This document shows positions 7,747 to 15,559 of a stretch of DNA of 38,470 nt, in pieces. The stretch spans positions 1 through 38,470 of the forward strand of contig JACRFA010000311.1 of NCBI GenBank assembly GCA_016218065.1, in the 5' to 3' direction. Positions within the stretch are counted from its first letter, which is position 1. Every line of letters starts with the position of its first letter. The notes beneath the pieces are model-generated. The model ran no database searches and had not been told where the DNA came from. It saw only the letters and a list, made by a program, of their open reading frames with translations. The stretch is from Ignavibacteriota bacterium (GTDB taxonomy: Bacteria > Bacteroidota > Ignavibacteria > UBA10030 > UBA6906). Position numbers and translations under genes: made by a program.

Positions 7747-9447
7747 ATGGCTGACTCTTCTCTCTCTCTGCAAGAGAAAATTCTTCAGGCACAATCCGTC
7801 GGCGGTGTGCCGCCAACTGAGTTGTTGGTCCCGTTCGGAAATATTGGCTCGCTGCTTCAAGCGCGGGCCGAGGAATTTGATGCCGCACCGTTCCTCATCT
7901 ACTACGCCGACGATGGCTCACGCAAGGAATATTCCTTCCGCGAATTGTACGAGGAAGCGTGCAAGACTGCCAATCTGCTTCACGCATCCGGCATCCGGCG
8001 CGGCGACCGGATCGCAACCGTTTCGCAGAATCACTCCGATACCGTCATTCACTATTTCGCCGCGTTCCTGCTCGGCGCAGTCGTCGTCCCCGTCAATGTC
8101 GGCGAAGAAGACGAACGCATCGCCTACATCCTACAAAATTCGGAGACGAAGCTTGCGTTCGTTCGTGATCAATACATCGACCGGATCAAATCCATTCAGC
8201 ACAAAGTCCCGACACTGAAAGAGATCTATCAGTGTGGCCGCATCGTGGACACATCTCTCCCCCACTTCGACTCTGCTGTGCGAGAACTCTCCACTCGCTT
8301 CAAGCCAACGACGACACCGGAGCCGACAGACGAGGCGCTGATTGTGTACACATCAGGCACAACGGGTTTGCCCAAAGGTGTTGTTCTCGTTCAATACAAT
8401 CTCCTCGTCGACGCGATGGCGATTGCCGAGTGGCACAGAATCGCCAGCGATCAGCGGATGATGTGCGTGCTGCCAATTCATCACGTCAACGGCACGGTCG
8501 TCACGCTCGTGACGCCGTTGTACGCGGGCTGCGGCGTTGTGCTCAACCAAAAATTCCATCCCGACAAATTCTTTGAGCGCATCGGCATCGAGCGAGTCAG
8601 CGTCGTCAGCGTTGTGCCGACGCTTCTTCAGTTTCTTCTTCACGCGAAAATAGATTTCGAAGCGTACAAGCTTCAGCATCTCCGTCATATTATTTGCGGT
8701 GCAGGCCCCCTCACGGTCGAGCTTGCGATGAAGTTCGAGCAGAAGTTCAAGATTCCGATCATTCACGGCTACGGACTCTCCGAGACGACCTGCTACTCAT
8801 GCTTCCTCCCCATCGACTTGAGTCCGCAGGAGCATCGCGTGTGGCTTTCGAAGTACGGCTATCCGTCCATCGGCGTCCCCATTCCCGTGAACGAGATGGC
8901 GATCCACGACGAGCAGGGCAACGAACTGCCCGAGGGCGAAAAAGGTGAGATCGTTATTCGCGGGCACAACGTGATGAAGCATTATTTTCAGAATGAAGAA
9001 TCGAACCAGAAGACGTTTGCGCACAATTGGTTCCGCAGCGGCGATGAAGGATTCTTTCGGTACGACGAGCAGTTGCGAAAATTCTTTTTCATCACCGGAC
9101 GCATCAAAGAGCTGATCATTCGCGGCGGCGTCAACATCTCGCCTTTCGAGATCGATGAAGTGCTGATGAACATGCCGGGCATTCATGCGGGCATCGCCGT
9201 CGGCTTCGAGAACGATTGGTACGGAGAAGAGGTGGGCGCCTACGTGACGATGAAGGACGGCTTTGAAGTTGCAGAGCAGGATGTAATTGCTTATTGCCGC
9301 AAGCATCTTCCCTTCTCAAAAACACCCAAGGCGGTGGTGTTTAGCAACCATCTCCCTGTGACCTCAACAGGGAAGTATCAACGAAGCAAATGCAAGCCAC
9401 TGTTCGAGCCGTGGAAGGAAGTGCAGTTTACCGAGAAGAGAAGTTAG
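7747..9447 (+). CDS. AMP-forming acyl-CoA synthetase
   Basis: ANL-superfamily ligase activating a carboxylic acid to its acyl-AMP and then to its CoA thioester. The ATG at 7747 gives 566 aa; a GTG at 7717 would add ten residues. Motifs in order: the phosphate-binding loop YTSGTTGLPKG (201-211), GYGLSETT, the Asp motif RSGDEGFF, the hinge GRIKELIIRGG, and the C-terminal catalytic Lys in TSTGKYQRSK. The substrate cannot be read off. The position 87 nt after hpd-hmgA suggests an aromatic or fatty acid linked to tyrosine catabolism, but a general fatty-acid ligase is equally possible. Confidence 0.87.
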   Translation: MADSSLSLQEKILQAQSVGGVPPTELLVPFGNIGSLLQARAEEFDAAPFLIYYADDGSRKEYSFRELYEEACKTANLLHASGIRRGDRIATVSQNHSDTVIHYFAAFLLGAVVVPVNVGEEDERIAYILQNSETKLAFVRDQYIDRIKSIQHKVPTLKEIYQCGRIVDTSLPHFDSAVRELSTRFKPTTTPEPTDEALIVYTSGTTGLPKGVVLVQYNLLVDAMAIAEWHRIASDQRMMCVLPIHHVNGTVVTLVTPLYAGCGVVLNQKFHPDKFFERIGIERVSVVSVVPTLLQFLLHAKIDFEAYKLQHLRHIICGAGPLTVELAMKFEQKFKIPIIHGYGLSETTCYSCFLPIDLSPQEHRVWLSKYGYPSIGVPIPVNEMAIHDEQGNELPEGEKGEIVIRGHNVMKHYFQNEESNQKTFAHNWFRSGDEGFFRYDEQLRKFFFITGRIKELIIRGGVNISPFEIDEVLMNMPGIHAGIAVGFENDWYGEEVGAYVTMKDGFEVAEQDVIAYCRKHLPFSKTPKAVVFSNHLPVTSTGKYQRSKCKPLFEPWKEVQFTEKRS

Positions 9448-9476
9448 GTTAAGCGGCTCGCATCGAGGAACAAGGA

Positions 9477-9701
9477 TTACACAACCTCCTTCTTACTTTT
9501 GCCAAGAGCATTTGCTATCGATCGAAGCGCATGATTGACTGCTACTGAGTTAGGAAAGAGTTTTACCAAATCAGGTTCGATGACTACAACATTGGTTTCT
9601 CGGGCATAGCGCTCAGCATATTTGTTCGGAATCGAACGCGCAAAATTGAACTCTTTGGGATGCGAGTTTTTGATTCTCTTTTTAGAATGCTGAGTTTTCA
9701 T
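9477..9701 (-). CDS. Antitoxin paired with BrnT-type toxin
   Basis: A 74-aa protein with a basic N-terminus and the pattern P-N-K-Y-A-E-R-Y-A-R-E-T-N-V-V-V-I-E-P-D followed by F-P-N-S-x-x-V-N-x-A-L-R. I recognise this from small antitoxins encoded next to RelE-like or BrnT-like toxins; it is not the classical BrnA sequence. AAAGGA precedes the start. Its start overlaps the end of the toxin gene by 20 nt, so the toxin is first in the operon, the usual BrnT order. It converges with the acyl-CoA synthetase gene (29 nt apart). Confidence 0.75.
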   Translation of the reverse strand: MKTQHSKKRIKNSHPKEFNFARSIPNKYAERYARETNVVVIEPDLVKLFPNSVAVNHALRSIANALGKSKKEVV

Positions 9702-9960
9702 AAATATTCCTTTCTTCGTTTGTTGCCCTGCGTGCCGTGATTATCCGAATCCCACCTTGCCTTTCCGTAAACGTAACCACGAGTAACCTGAACCTGTTAG
9801 AGAAACCGATTATCTCAGACCTCTCTTCCCCAAACGAGTGTTTGGCGTCCTCATCGATTCTCGCAAACGGATCGCCAAATACAGTTGTTGCCTCTCTAAA
9901 ATCGATTTTATGCTTCGCAAGATTCGAGGTGGCTTTCGCGGAATCCCATGCAAACTTCAT
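9682..9960 (-). CDS. brnT: BrnT-family toxin (DUF497, RelE-like ribonuclease)
   Basis: A 92-aa toxin of the BrnT/DUF497 family, a RelE-like fold whose characterised member is an RNase. Family signature: F-x-W-D-x-x-K-x-x-x-N-x-x-K-H at 3-17 (here F-A-W-D-S-A-K-A-T-S-N-L-A-K-H), then F-x-E-A-x-x-V-F-G-D-P, a central E-E-R-S-E-I-I-G-F, and the C-terminal R-I-I-T-A-R-R-A-T-N-E-E-R-N-I-Y. Candidate catalytic residues are the conserved Arg and Glu of the last strand and helix. A GAGGGA ribosome-binding site precedes the ATG at 9960. Type II toxin-antitoxin with the following gene. Confidence 0.9.
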   Translation of the reverse strand: MKFAWDSAKATSNLAKHKIDFREATTVFGDPFARIDEDAKHSFGEERSEIIGFSNRFRLLVVTFTERQGGIRIITARRATNEERNIYENSAF

Positions 9961-9971
9961 AGCGATCCCTC

Positions 9972-10724
9972 TTAGAACGTCCCAACAAACAACCCCGCGT
10001 TGACCATGAACCCCTTGCCGTGGATGTTGTCTGGCACGCCGAGCAGATCATAGTTGCCATCAACTCTCCATGTCGGCGAGAACATGCCCACGTAGCTTAC
10101 ACCGAGACGAACTCCAACCCAGCCGAGAATTCCGTATTCAAGATTGAGTGAAGGCACGTACACGTAGAACGAACCGTCGAACTTGCGCGTGATGTTGCTG
10201 ATCTTGCCGTTCAGATTGTAGTTTCCCGTTTCGTAGTTGCCCCATTCCTGGTTCCAGGTCAGGGCGCTGCCATCGTGCTGGCGCAGCGTGACTTCAAGTC
10301 CTCCGCCGCCGAGCATCGCGCCGACAGTGAAATCGAGTCGCTCAGCGATCGGGATGACATACTCGATCGTGACGCCGCCGAAACTCACCGCGAGTTCCGC
10401 GTCCCTGCGCACACCTGCAACAAGCGATGTGCTCGTGAGAGTGCCGTTCATTCCCAAGCCGCCAACGCGCAGATTCGGGACGAACATGATGAATGCCGCG
10501 CCGCCGATGCCGTTCATATACATGCCTTGATCTTTGAACGCTGCGCCTTTCGCGGCCAAAAGAAAATTGTTGATGGGAGCGACATCGAGAAAAAGCCAAC
10601 CGGGTGTGTAGCCAAAGAGTCCGCCGATTTTCGCGGCCTTTGAACGTTTGGGTGGAATGGGATCTTCCTGTGCTACTGCAATACACGAGACGAGCAACAA
10701 CATCATCACCAGTGCACGCTTCAT
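9972..10724 (-). CDS. Predicted outer-membrane beta-barrel protein, unknown
   Basis: 250 aa from ATG 10724, chosen over an upstream in-frame start because GGAGG sits 7-8 nt before it and a classical signal peptide (MKRALVMMLLLVSCIAVAQ) follows. The mature protein alternates glycine-rich and aromatic beta-strand segments, such as G-Y-T-P-G-W-L-F-L-D-V and V-G-V-R-L-G-V-S-Y-V-G-M-F-S, and ends in aromatic F-V-G-T-F, consistent with a small outer-membrane barrel. No named domain is recognised. It is divergent from the next outer-membrane protein. Confidence 0.75.
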   Translation of the reverse strand: MKRALVMMLLLVSCIAVAQEDPIPPKRSKAAKIGGLFGYTPGWLFLDVAPINNFLLAAKGAAFKDQGMYMNGIGGAAFIMFVPNLRVGGLGMNGTLTSTSLVAGVRRDAELAVSFGGVTIEYVIPIAERLDFTVGAMLGGGGLEVTLRQHDGSALTWNQEWGNYETGNYNLNGKISNITRKFDGSFYVYVPSLNLEYGILGWVGVRLGVSYVGMFSPTWRVDGNYDLLGVPDNIHGKGFMVNAGLFVGTF

Positions 10725-10800
10725 GGTGTTCCTCCGATGAATGAGAGATGTACAGCAAACCGGCAAAAAGTTACTCAAATACTCCGAGAGATTCAACGAA

Positions 10801-10829
10801 TTGATTGTCCTCGGTGAGTTGACTATATT
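10801..10829 (+). promoter_or_regulatory. Candidate promoter for the 10854 gene
   Basis: TTGATT (10801-10806), a 17-nt spacer, and TATATT (10824-10829) followed by TTG fit a primary sigma promoter. The TA-rich -10 followed by TTTG also loosely resembles the Bacteroidota -7 element. The predicted transcript would start about 18 nt before the ATG at 10854. Confidence 0.45.
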
Positions 10830-10853
10830 TTGCCACAACAATTTTCAGGACTG

Positions 10854-11720
10854 ATGCCGCTTCGATTTCTTTCGCTTCTTCTCGCTGTGTGTCTTGCAGC
10901 GACCGCATTATCTCAATCACAGTTCATTTTCATTCCGGGACAACTTGCGCTGCCTCCTCTGCGCGCATCGCTGCAAGAGCCGCGTGTCGGATTGCGGAAA
11001 GAGTTCGCAACGTCGCGTCTCAAAGTCGATATCGGCGCGTCGGTGGATATGCTTGAGTTCAGGCCGGGGCCGGACTCAACGGAACGCATGCGAGCCGGCA
11101 TCGACTTCTTCACCTACGCACTCTCGACAAACTCAGAAGGCTTGCGACTTCAAATCGATGCGGTGGACGGATATTTCGGCGGCCACATTTCGTACGTCAA
11201 TGACCTTGCTGACGACTCGCGGCTCGCCGTACGCCTCCGCCTGTTGCACGTGAGCGCCCACTTCCTCGACGGACACTACAATCTTGCGACGCAATCGTGG
11301 AAAGACGGACGAGAGCCAATTCCGTTTACGCGGGATTTTGGAGAGCTTGTTGGGGCATATACACTCGGCAGCGAGATCGAAGTGCAGTTCTATGGCGGCT
11401 TCAGCTACGCGACTCTCATCAGGCCTGTTGCGATCAAACGCGTTGAGTTTCTTGCGGGATTCGAGTTGCACTCAGACAAAATCACGGACAGCGTTTTTGA
11501 CAATCCGTTCAACATCTATCTCGCCGACCATCTCTCACTGCGCGGTATTCCGAGTTACATTGGCACGAACATCGTTGAAGCCGGTGTGAAGTTTGGAGAA
11601 TGGAACTCGACCGGGTTGCGAATCTTTCTGAGCTACTACAACGGACTCGACGTCTTCAGTCAGTATTATGACCAGCGACGCGAAAGCTGGGGCTGGGGTT
11701 TTGCGTTTGATTTTTGGTAA
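10854..11720 (+). CDS. DUF1207-like outer-membrane protein
   Basis: 288 aa from ATG 10854 (AGGA upstream; an in-frame TTG at 10830 is rejected). The signal peptide MPLRFLSLLLAVCLAATALSQ is followed by a beta-rich protein with E-P-R-V-G-L-R near the mature N-terminus and a C-terminal strand ending in G-W-G-F-A-F-D-F-W, an aromatic-terminated outer-membrane signature. The E-P-R...Y-Y-N-G...Q-Y-Y-D-Q-R-R-E layout resembles the DUF1207 family, whose function is unknown. It is probably expressed from the divergent promoter region shared with the 10724 gene. Confidence 0.75.
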   Translation: MPLRFLSLLLAVCLAATALSQSQFIFIPGQLALPPLRASLQEPRVGLRKEFATSRLKVDIGASVDMLEFRPGPDSTERMRAGIDFFTYALSTNSEGLRLQIDAVDGYFGGHISYVNDLADDSRLAVRLRLLHVSAHFLDGHYNLATQSWKDGREPIPFTRDFGELVGAYTLGSEIEVQFYGGFSYATLIRPVAIKRVEFLAGFELHSDKITDSVFDNPFNIYLADHLSLRGIPSYIGTNIVEAGVKFGEWNSTGLRIFLSYYNGLDVFSQYYDQRRESWGWGFAFDFW

Positions 11721-11818
11721 CGGAATCTTCTGGTCTGGCAGTTTCGTATTGATGGCTATTCAGCATGCTATGCACCGTGCCCCATTTCCTCAGCTATTGT
11801 GCGCAGACTTCAATTGGT

Positions 11819-12301
11819 CTACTGAAGCCGGCGTGAGATATAATGCGTCAATCTGCTATCAGGTCCATTTGGTCGCATAAGTGGATCGAAATTTTCTATT
11901 GGCTCGTAGTTGTACTGCATGATCGCCGGGTAATCAACGGCCAGGCCCACGATGAAAATTGGATAGACGATGGTTTTGCTGAAAGCGCCATTCCCAAAGT
12001 ACCTATTTGATGCCCCCGGATAGTACCATGCCTCATCCACCTTGATGCGCAGATGAGTAAGATTACCCAACGCCCAATCGGGAGTGAAAGGCTGATGTTT
12101 ACTTGTGAGAACGTATCTGTAAAAGTATTTGGTAGAAGGGTAAACAGAAATTGAATCGTCGGGTGGAAGAACTGCTACAAATTGTTGGTCACGCGAGTAC
12201 CCGCCGCCAAACGGATGCTGAGAGGTGCAACCAATGATAAGAAGAGGAATACCGACCATTACAGCAGATCGACAAGGCCAAAGTACCTGGGACATAGTCA
12301 T
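11819..12301 (-). CDS. Hypothetical lipoprotein
   Basis: About 160 aa if started at ATG 12301; a second ATG at 12295 and an upstream start at 12337 are also possible, and no ribosome-binding site decides. A hydrophobic segment ends in the lipobox I-I-G-C followed by T-S-Q, a good lipoprotein signal. The body is rich in Tyr, Trp and Pro with no family I recognise. It lies just downstream (minus orientation) of the attC-like structure at 12341-12502, so it could be the next cassette in an integron-like array, but no second attC was found after its stop. Convergent with the DUF1207-like gene. Confidence 0.55.
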   Translation of the reverse strand: MTMSQVLWPCRSAVMVGIPLLIIGCTSQHPFGGGYSRDQQFVAVLPPDDSISVYPSTKYFYRYVLTSKHQPFTPDWALGNLTHLRIKVDEAWYYPGASNRYFGNGAFSKTIVYPIFIVGLAVDYPAIMQYNYEPIENFDPLMRPNGPDSRLTHYISRRLQ

Positions 12302-12340
12302 GTTAGAGCACCCAATATCAAATACGCGAGCGGGCATGGC

Positions 12341-12502
12341 GACTAACGTTTACCGGCACCACGCAACGGCACGCTCTATTCTCTTTGGCTCAACGAGTAT
12401 AAAACAAGCGTGCCGCTGAGTGAACACTATTCATCGAGCAAAACCTCTGAGACACGAAAGCCTATTCAAATGACGTGAACGCCGTGGTGCCGGTTGTTAT
12501 AC
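12341..12502 (-). repeat. attC-like recombination site (nested inverted repeats)
   Basis: Read on the minus strand: R''-like GTATAAC (12502-12496), then the arm ACCGGCACCACG (12494-12483), then about 119 nt, the complementary arm CGTGGTGCCGGT (12363-12352), and R'-like GTTAGTC (12347-12341). The 12-bp arms are perfect. A second inverted repeat, CGGCACGC/GCGTGCCG (12367-12374 and 12408-12415), lies inside. R'' differs from RYYYAAC, and R' from GTTRRRY, by one base each. It sits immediately 3' of the 12527-13444 gene, where a cassette attC belongs. Unlike typical attC sites, the arms show no extrahelical bases. Confidence 0.5.
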
Positions 12503-12526
12503 GCCGTGGGCACCCATCCCTCGCCG

Positions 12527-13444
12527 TCATGATGGACGTCCAACATACAAGAAGACTCCCAGTTGATTGAGCCGCTGAAGGAATCGCTTCGTCGTTCCCA
12601 CACCATCAGTCATGTACGTATCGGCATTGTGGTCTGAATCAGCACGAAGGAGAAAGACCTGGATCGCGGCATCGTATGCTCCGGACAAGATGTGCGCAGC
12701 AGTCTTTCCGAGACTCACCTTGAGGTGTGATGTGTTTCTCTCGGCAGGCTGTCTGTCGTATTCAATCGCGCACCGGAATGGGGCAAGGATGGCAGCGTCG
12801 GGATGGCACCACGTTCCCAAGAGGGGATAGCTGTGAATCTGTTTTCCGTTCCTGGCGTTCCCCTCAAAGTCGCTACGGAAAAGGGTAGAAGAAAGCTGGA
12901 GCTCGTCAGCCATGACCGCTAGCAGCTTTTCAATAAGCCAATGCAACTCCTTTTGTGGTTCCAGGTCGGCTTGTGAAGAGACTCTCGCAATGGCCTGCTG
13001 GGAAGAGGAGTCTTCCTGAAGCATGGTGATGAAGCGACAAGCAAATTCTTTAGCCAGATCACGTGAGCCAAGTTTGCTCACAAGTTCAAGCAATTCTGTA
13101 GTGACATAACTGAAATCTGGAGGAAAGCCAGCACTTTCAGTATTGGGACAGAGGCCCGTGATTCCAAGATCCTCATCAAGGGCAACAACTCTCACTCTGA
13201 AGGGCTCGAAGTGCGAAAAAGTGAGTGTTCGGGTTTCCTTCTCCACTCTCGTGTCCTTTAACACCCCGATGTAAGCAAATCGCTTGTTTCCACTCTGGGA
13301 GTATACAAGAGCGTCTCCCGGGAGAGCGCTCACGGGAAGATGCTTGCTGAATGAGTATGGCTTTTCAGCAACCGATGGTAGTGGACGACCTTCCAGACAT
13401 TCCAGATTGTCACCGGCATACAACAGTAGCGGCTTCAATTCCAA
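12527..13444 (-). CDS. Unknown protein in a predicted integron-like cassette
   Basis: 305 aa from a TTG start at 13444, supported by AAGGAG seven bases upstream. No confident family. No signal peptide or membrane segment is evident. The N-terminal third (Y-A-G-D-N-L-E-C-L-E-G, then L-P-G-D-A-L-V-Y-S-Q-S) looks beta-rich. The C-terminal third has H-P-D-A-A-I-L-A-P-F-R-C-A-I-E-Y-D, a P-D...E-x-D layout that could be a diverged PD-(D/E)XK nuclease core, followed by K-T-A-A-H-I-L-S-G-A-Y-D-A-A-I-Q-V-F. That reading is weak. The gene is bracketed by GTTATAC (minus strand, 13511-13505) and the attC-like site at 12341-12502, which suggests acquisition as a cassette. Confidence 0.65.
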   Translation of the reverse strand: MELKPLLLYAGDNLECLEGRPLPSVAEKPYSFSKHLPVSALPGDALVYSQSGNKRFAYIGVLKDTRVEKETRTLTFSHFEPFRVRVVALDEDLGITGLCPNTESAGFPPDFSYVTTELLELVSKLGSRDLAKEFACRFITMLQEDSSSQQAIARVSSQADLEPQKELHWLIEKLLAVMADELQLSSTLFRSDFEGNARNGKQIHSYPLLGTWCHPDAAILAPFRCAIEYDRQPAERNTSHLKVSLGKTAAHILSGAYDAAIQVFLLRADSDHNADTYMTDGVGTTKRFLQRLNQLGVFLYVGRPS

Positions 13445-13738
13445 TGTGGTACTCCTTCTTGATCAGATGTTCGAGTGATATGCACCCTCTGTGGGCAACC
13501 ATGGGTATAACATCTCGCAATAACGCAATCCCAACTTTTTCCGGCTACAATAGTCCAATCTCGACGAATCAACGATGAATCTGAAGTCGTCGAGTAATTG
13601 ACCGTGGCAGCACGAAGTCATACAATGTACTGCGCCCGCTCCTGCGCAGCGATACAACAAGGCGCGCGATGTTCGCTTGCTTCGTCGGGCCGGAACGCGG
13701 CGTTCACTGCGTCCTTGTCGTCATGCCACAAACAACAA
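13445..13738. other. Intergenic region upstream of the cassette gene
   Basis: No convincing gene. It holds the minus-strand heptamer GTTATAC (13511-13505), the likely cassette boundary, and a hairpin with arms CTCGACGA (13560-13567) and TCGTCGAG (13587-13594). Short ORFs here have no recognisable features. Confidence 0.45.
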
Positions 13739-14290
13739 TCACCCCAGTCCAAGATCTGCCGCGATAGTCGCAAGCGCCGCAACAACGAACTGGATATGCT
13801 CATCCGCGCTCACACCCATCTCCTCAATCCCCAACTGAATATCCTCACGACTGACCGTCCTCGCGAACGCTTTGTCCTTGAGTTTCTTCTTCACCGATGA
13901 TGCGCCAAGACCTTCAAGCTTGTTCGGCCTGACTAACGCACAGGCAACGATAAGGCCGCACAGCTCGTCGCAGGCAAACAAGCACTTCGCCATACGCGAC
14001 TCACGCGGCACTTGCATCTGTGGCACGTGGCTGATGATAATCGTGCGAAGGTCTTCCGGCAATCCGCGCTCCCGCAGAATCTCCGATCCCTTCATCGGAT
14101 GGTCGGGGACTGTTGGATGCATCTCGTAGTCGAAGTCATGCAGCAAACCCACGACGCCCCACGTCTCCTCGTCCTCGCCGAACTTTCTTGCGTACGAGCG
14201 CATCGCCGCTTCTACTGCGTAGGCGTGCTTGCGAAGACTGTCGGACTTTGTGAATTCGTGCAAAAGGTTGAGAGCATCCTGTCGATTCAA
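13739..14290 (-). CDS. HD-domain phosphohydrolase
   Basis: A 183-aa HDIG-type protein. The start is TTG at 14290, supported by GGAG five bases upstream. Metal ligands follow the family order: His22 in LRKHAYAV, the His51-Asp52 pair in GLLHDFDYE, a histidine in I-I-I-S-H-V-P, and an Asp in F-A-C-D-E-L-C-G. Such stand-alone single-domain proteins are common and usually annotated as HD hydrolases of unknown substrate, perhaps nucleotides. It lies 199 nt downstream of hypE on the same strand, but the gap is long enough for it to be independent of the hyp operon. Confidence 0.88.
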   Translation of the reverse strand: MNRQDALNLLHEFTKSDSLRKHAYAVEAAMRSYARKFGEDEETWGVVGLLHDFDYEMHPTVPDHPMKGSEILRERGLPEDLRTIIISHVPQMQVPRESRMAKCLFACDELCGLIVACALVRPNKLEGLGASSVKKKLKDKAFARTVSREDIQLGIEEMGVSADEHIQFVVAALATIAADLGLG

Positions 14291-14489
14291 CGTTTCTCCG
14301 AGTGCGATATAATGAAACGGTGGGAATCAAAACTATCAACGGTTTGTTGCTCTTCGCTCTAAGCTCTCTGCTCACGACCAAACAGACCAATGACCATGCG
14401 CTTTTCCGCCTACAAAGAGATTTTGCGTCTTTGCGCCTTCGCGGTTCATCTTACAACTGAGCGCTTTCCGTTACGCTCTTCACAATCCA

Positions 14490-15557
14490 CTAACAAATCC
14501 TCGGAAGTTGCTCACCCGAGAGCATATCGACGACACGCGACCCGCCAATCTTGCTGTGCAGAAGTACTAAGCCTTTGTGATCGGCGGTGGCCTCGCCGAT
14601 GATTTGCGCGCCGACTCCCAGCGGATGGGCGCGCATCGCCGCAAGCACAGCGTCGGCATCTTCGGGTGGCACGATGGCGATCAGCTTCCCTTCGTTCGCG
14701 ACGTAAAGCGGATCGAAGCCGAGGATTTCGCACGCGCCCCGCACTTCATCGGTGAGCGGAATCTTCTCTTCAAGTAACTTCACGCCGACCTGACTGCTTT
14801 CCGCAAGCTCGTTGAGCACGCTGGCAACTCCGCCGCGCGTCGGGTCGCGCAGAACGCGAATGTTCTTCGTTGCTGCAAACATTGCAGCGGTCAGGCCGTT
14901 CAGCGCCGCGGTGTCGCTGATAATCTCAGTCTCAAACTCCAATCCTTCACGCACCGACATGATTGCGATGCCGTGCACGGCAATCGGCCCGTTGATGAGA
15001 ATCTTGTCGCCGGGCCTGATCGACTTCGGATCGATGTTGATGCCATCGGGAATGACGCCGATGCCCGAGGTATTGATGAAGATGCCGTCTCCCTTTCCGC
15101 GGTCAACAACTTTCGTATCGCCGGTAACGAGCTTCACTCCTCCGCGCTCCGCGGCTTTCTGCATCGACAGCACAACGCGCCAGAGATTCTCCATCGAGAA
15201 TCCTTCTTCAATGATCAAGCCCGACGAAAGATACAGCGGCGTCGCGCCGCACATGGCGAGATCGTTGATTGTGCCGTTGACGGCAAGCTCACCGATATCG
15301 CCGCCCGGAAAGAAGATCGGATTGATGACGTACGAATCCGTCGAGAAAGCAAGGCGCGAACCATTCACGTTGAGCAACGCTCCATCGTGCAGCGGCGCGA
15401 GAAACTCGTTGCCAAACTGCGACAGAAACATCTTCTGAATAAGTTGATGCGTCAGTTTGCCGCCGCCGCCGTGTGCGAGCAGGACGTTCTTGTAATCGCT
15501 GATCGGGATTGGACAAGAAAGCCCCGCCGACAAATCGGTGAATGGTTCGTTTGCCAT
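14490..15557 (-). CDS. hypE: Hydrogenase maturation protein HypE (carbamoyl dehydratase)
   Basis: HypE accepts a carbamoyl group from HypF on its C-terminal cysteine and dehydrates it with ATP to a thiocyanate, the source of the CN ligands of the [NiFe] site. At 355 aa it has the family length. It is an AIR-synthase-like fold: H-G-G-G-G near residue 30, D-T-K-V-V-D ATP region, D-P-T-R-G-G. It ends in the diagnostic P-R-I-C, with the catalytic Cys as the last residue (355). The start at 15557 lies two bases after the M1 peptidase stop, so it is translationally coupled to that gene rather than to hypD as usual. Confidence 0.96.
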   Translation of the reverse strand: MANEPFTDLSAGLSCPIPISDYKNVLLAHGGGGKLTHQLIQKMFLSQFGNEFLAPLHDGALLNVNGSRLAFSTDSYVINPIFFPGGDIGELAVNGTINDLAMCGATPLYLSSGLIIEEGFSMENLWRVVLSMQKAAERGGVKLVTGDTKVVDRGKGDGIFINTSGIGVIPDGINIDPKSIRPGDKILINGPIAVHGIAIMSVREGLEFETEIISDTAALNGLTAAMFAATKNIRVLRDPTRGGVASVLNELAESSQVGVKLLEEKIPLTDEVRGACEILGFDPLYVANEGKLIAIVPPEDADAVLAAMRAHPLGVGAQIIGEATADHKGLVLLHSKIGGSRVVDMLSGEQLPRIC

Positions 15558-15559
15558 GA

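Noticed and set aside
13463-13803. Short minus-strand ORFs upstream of the cassette gene
   Set aside because: Compositionally odd, no recognisable features, and one overlaps the HD-domain gene's end in another frame.
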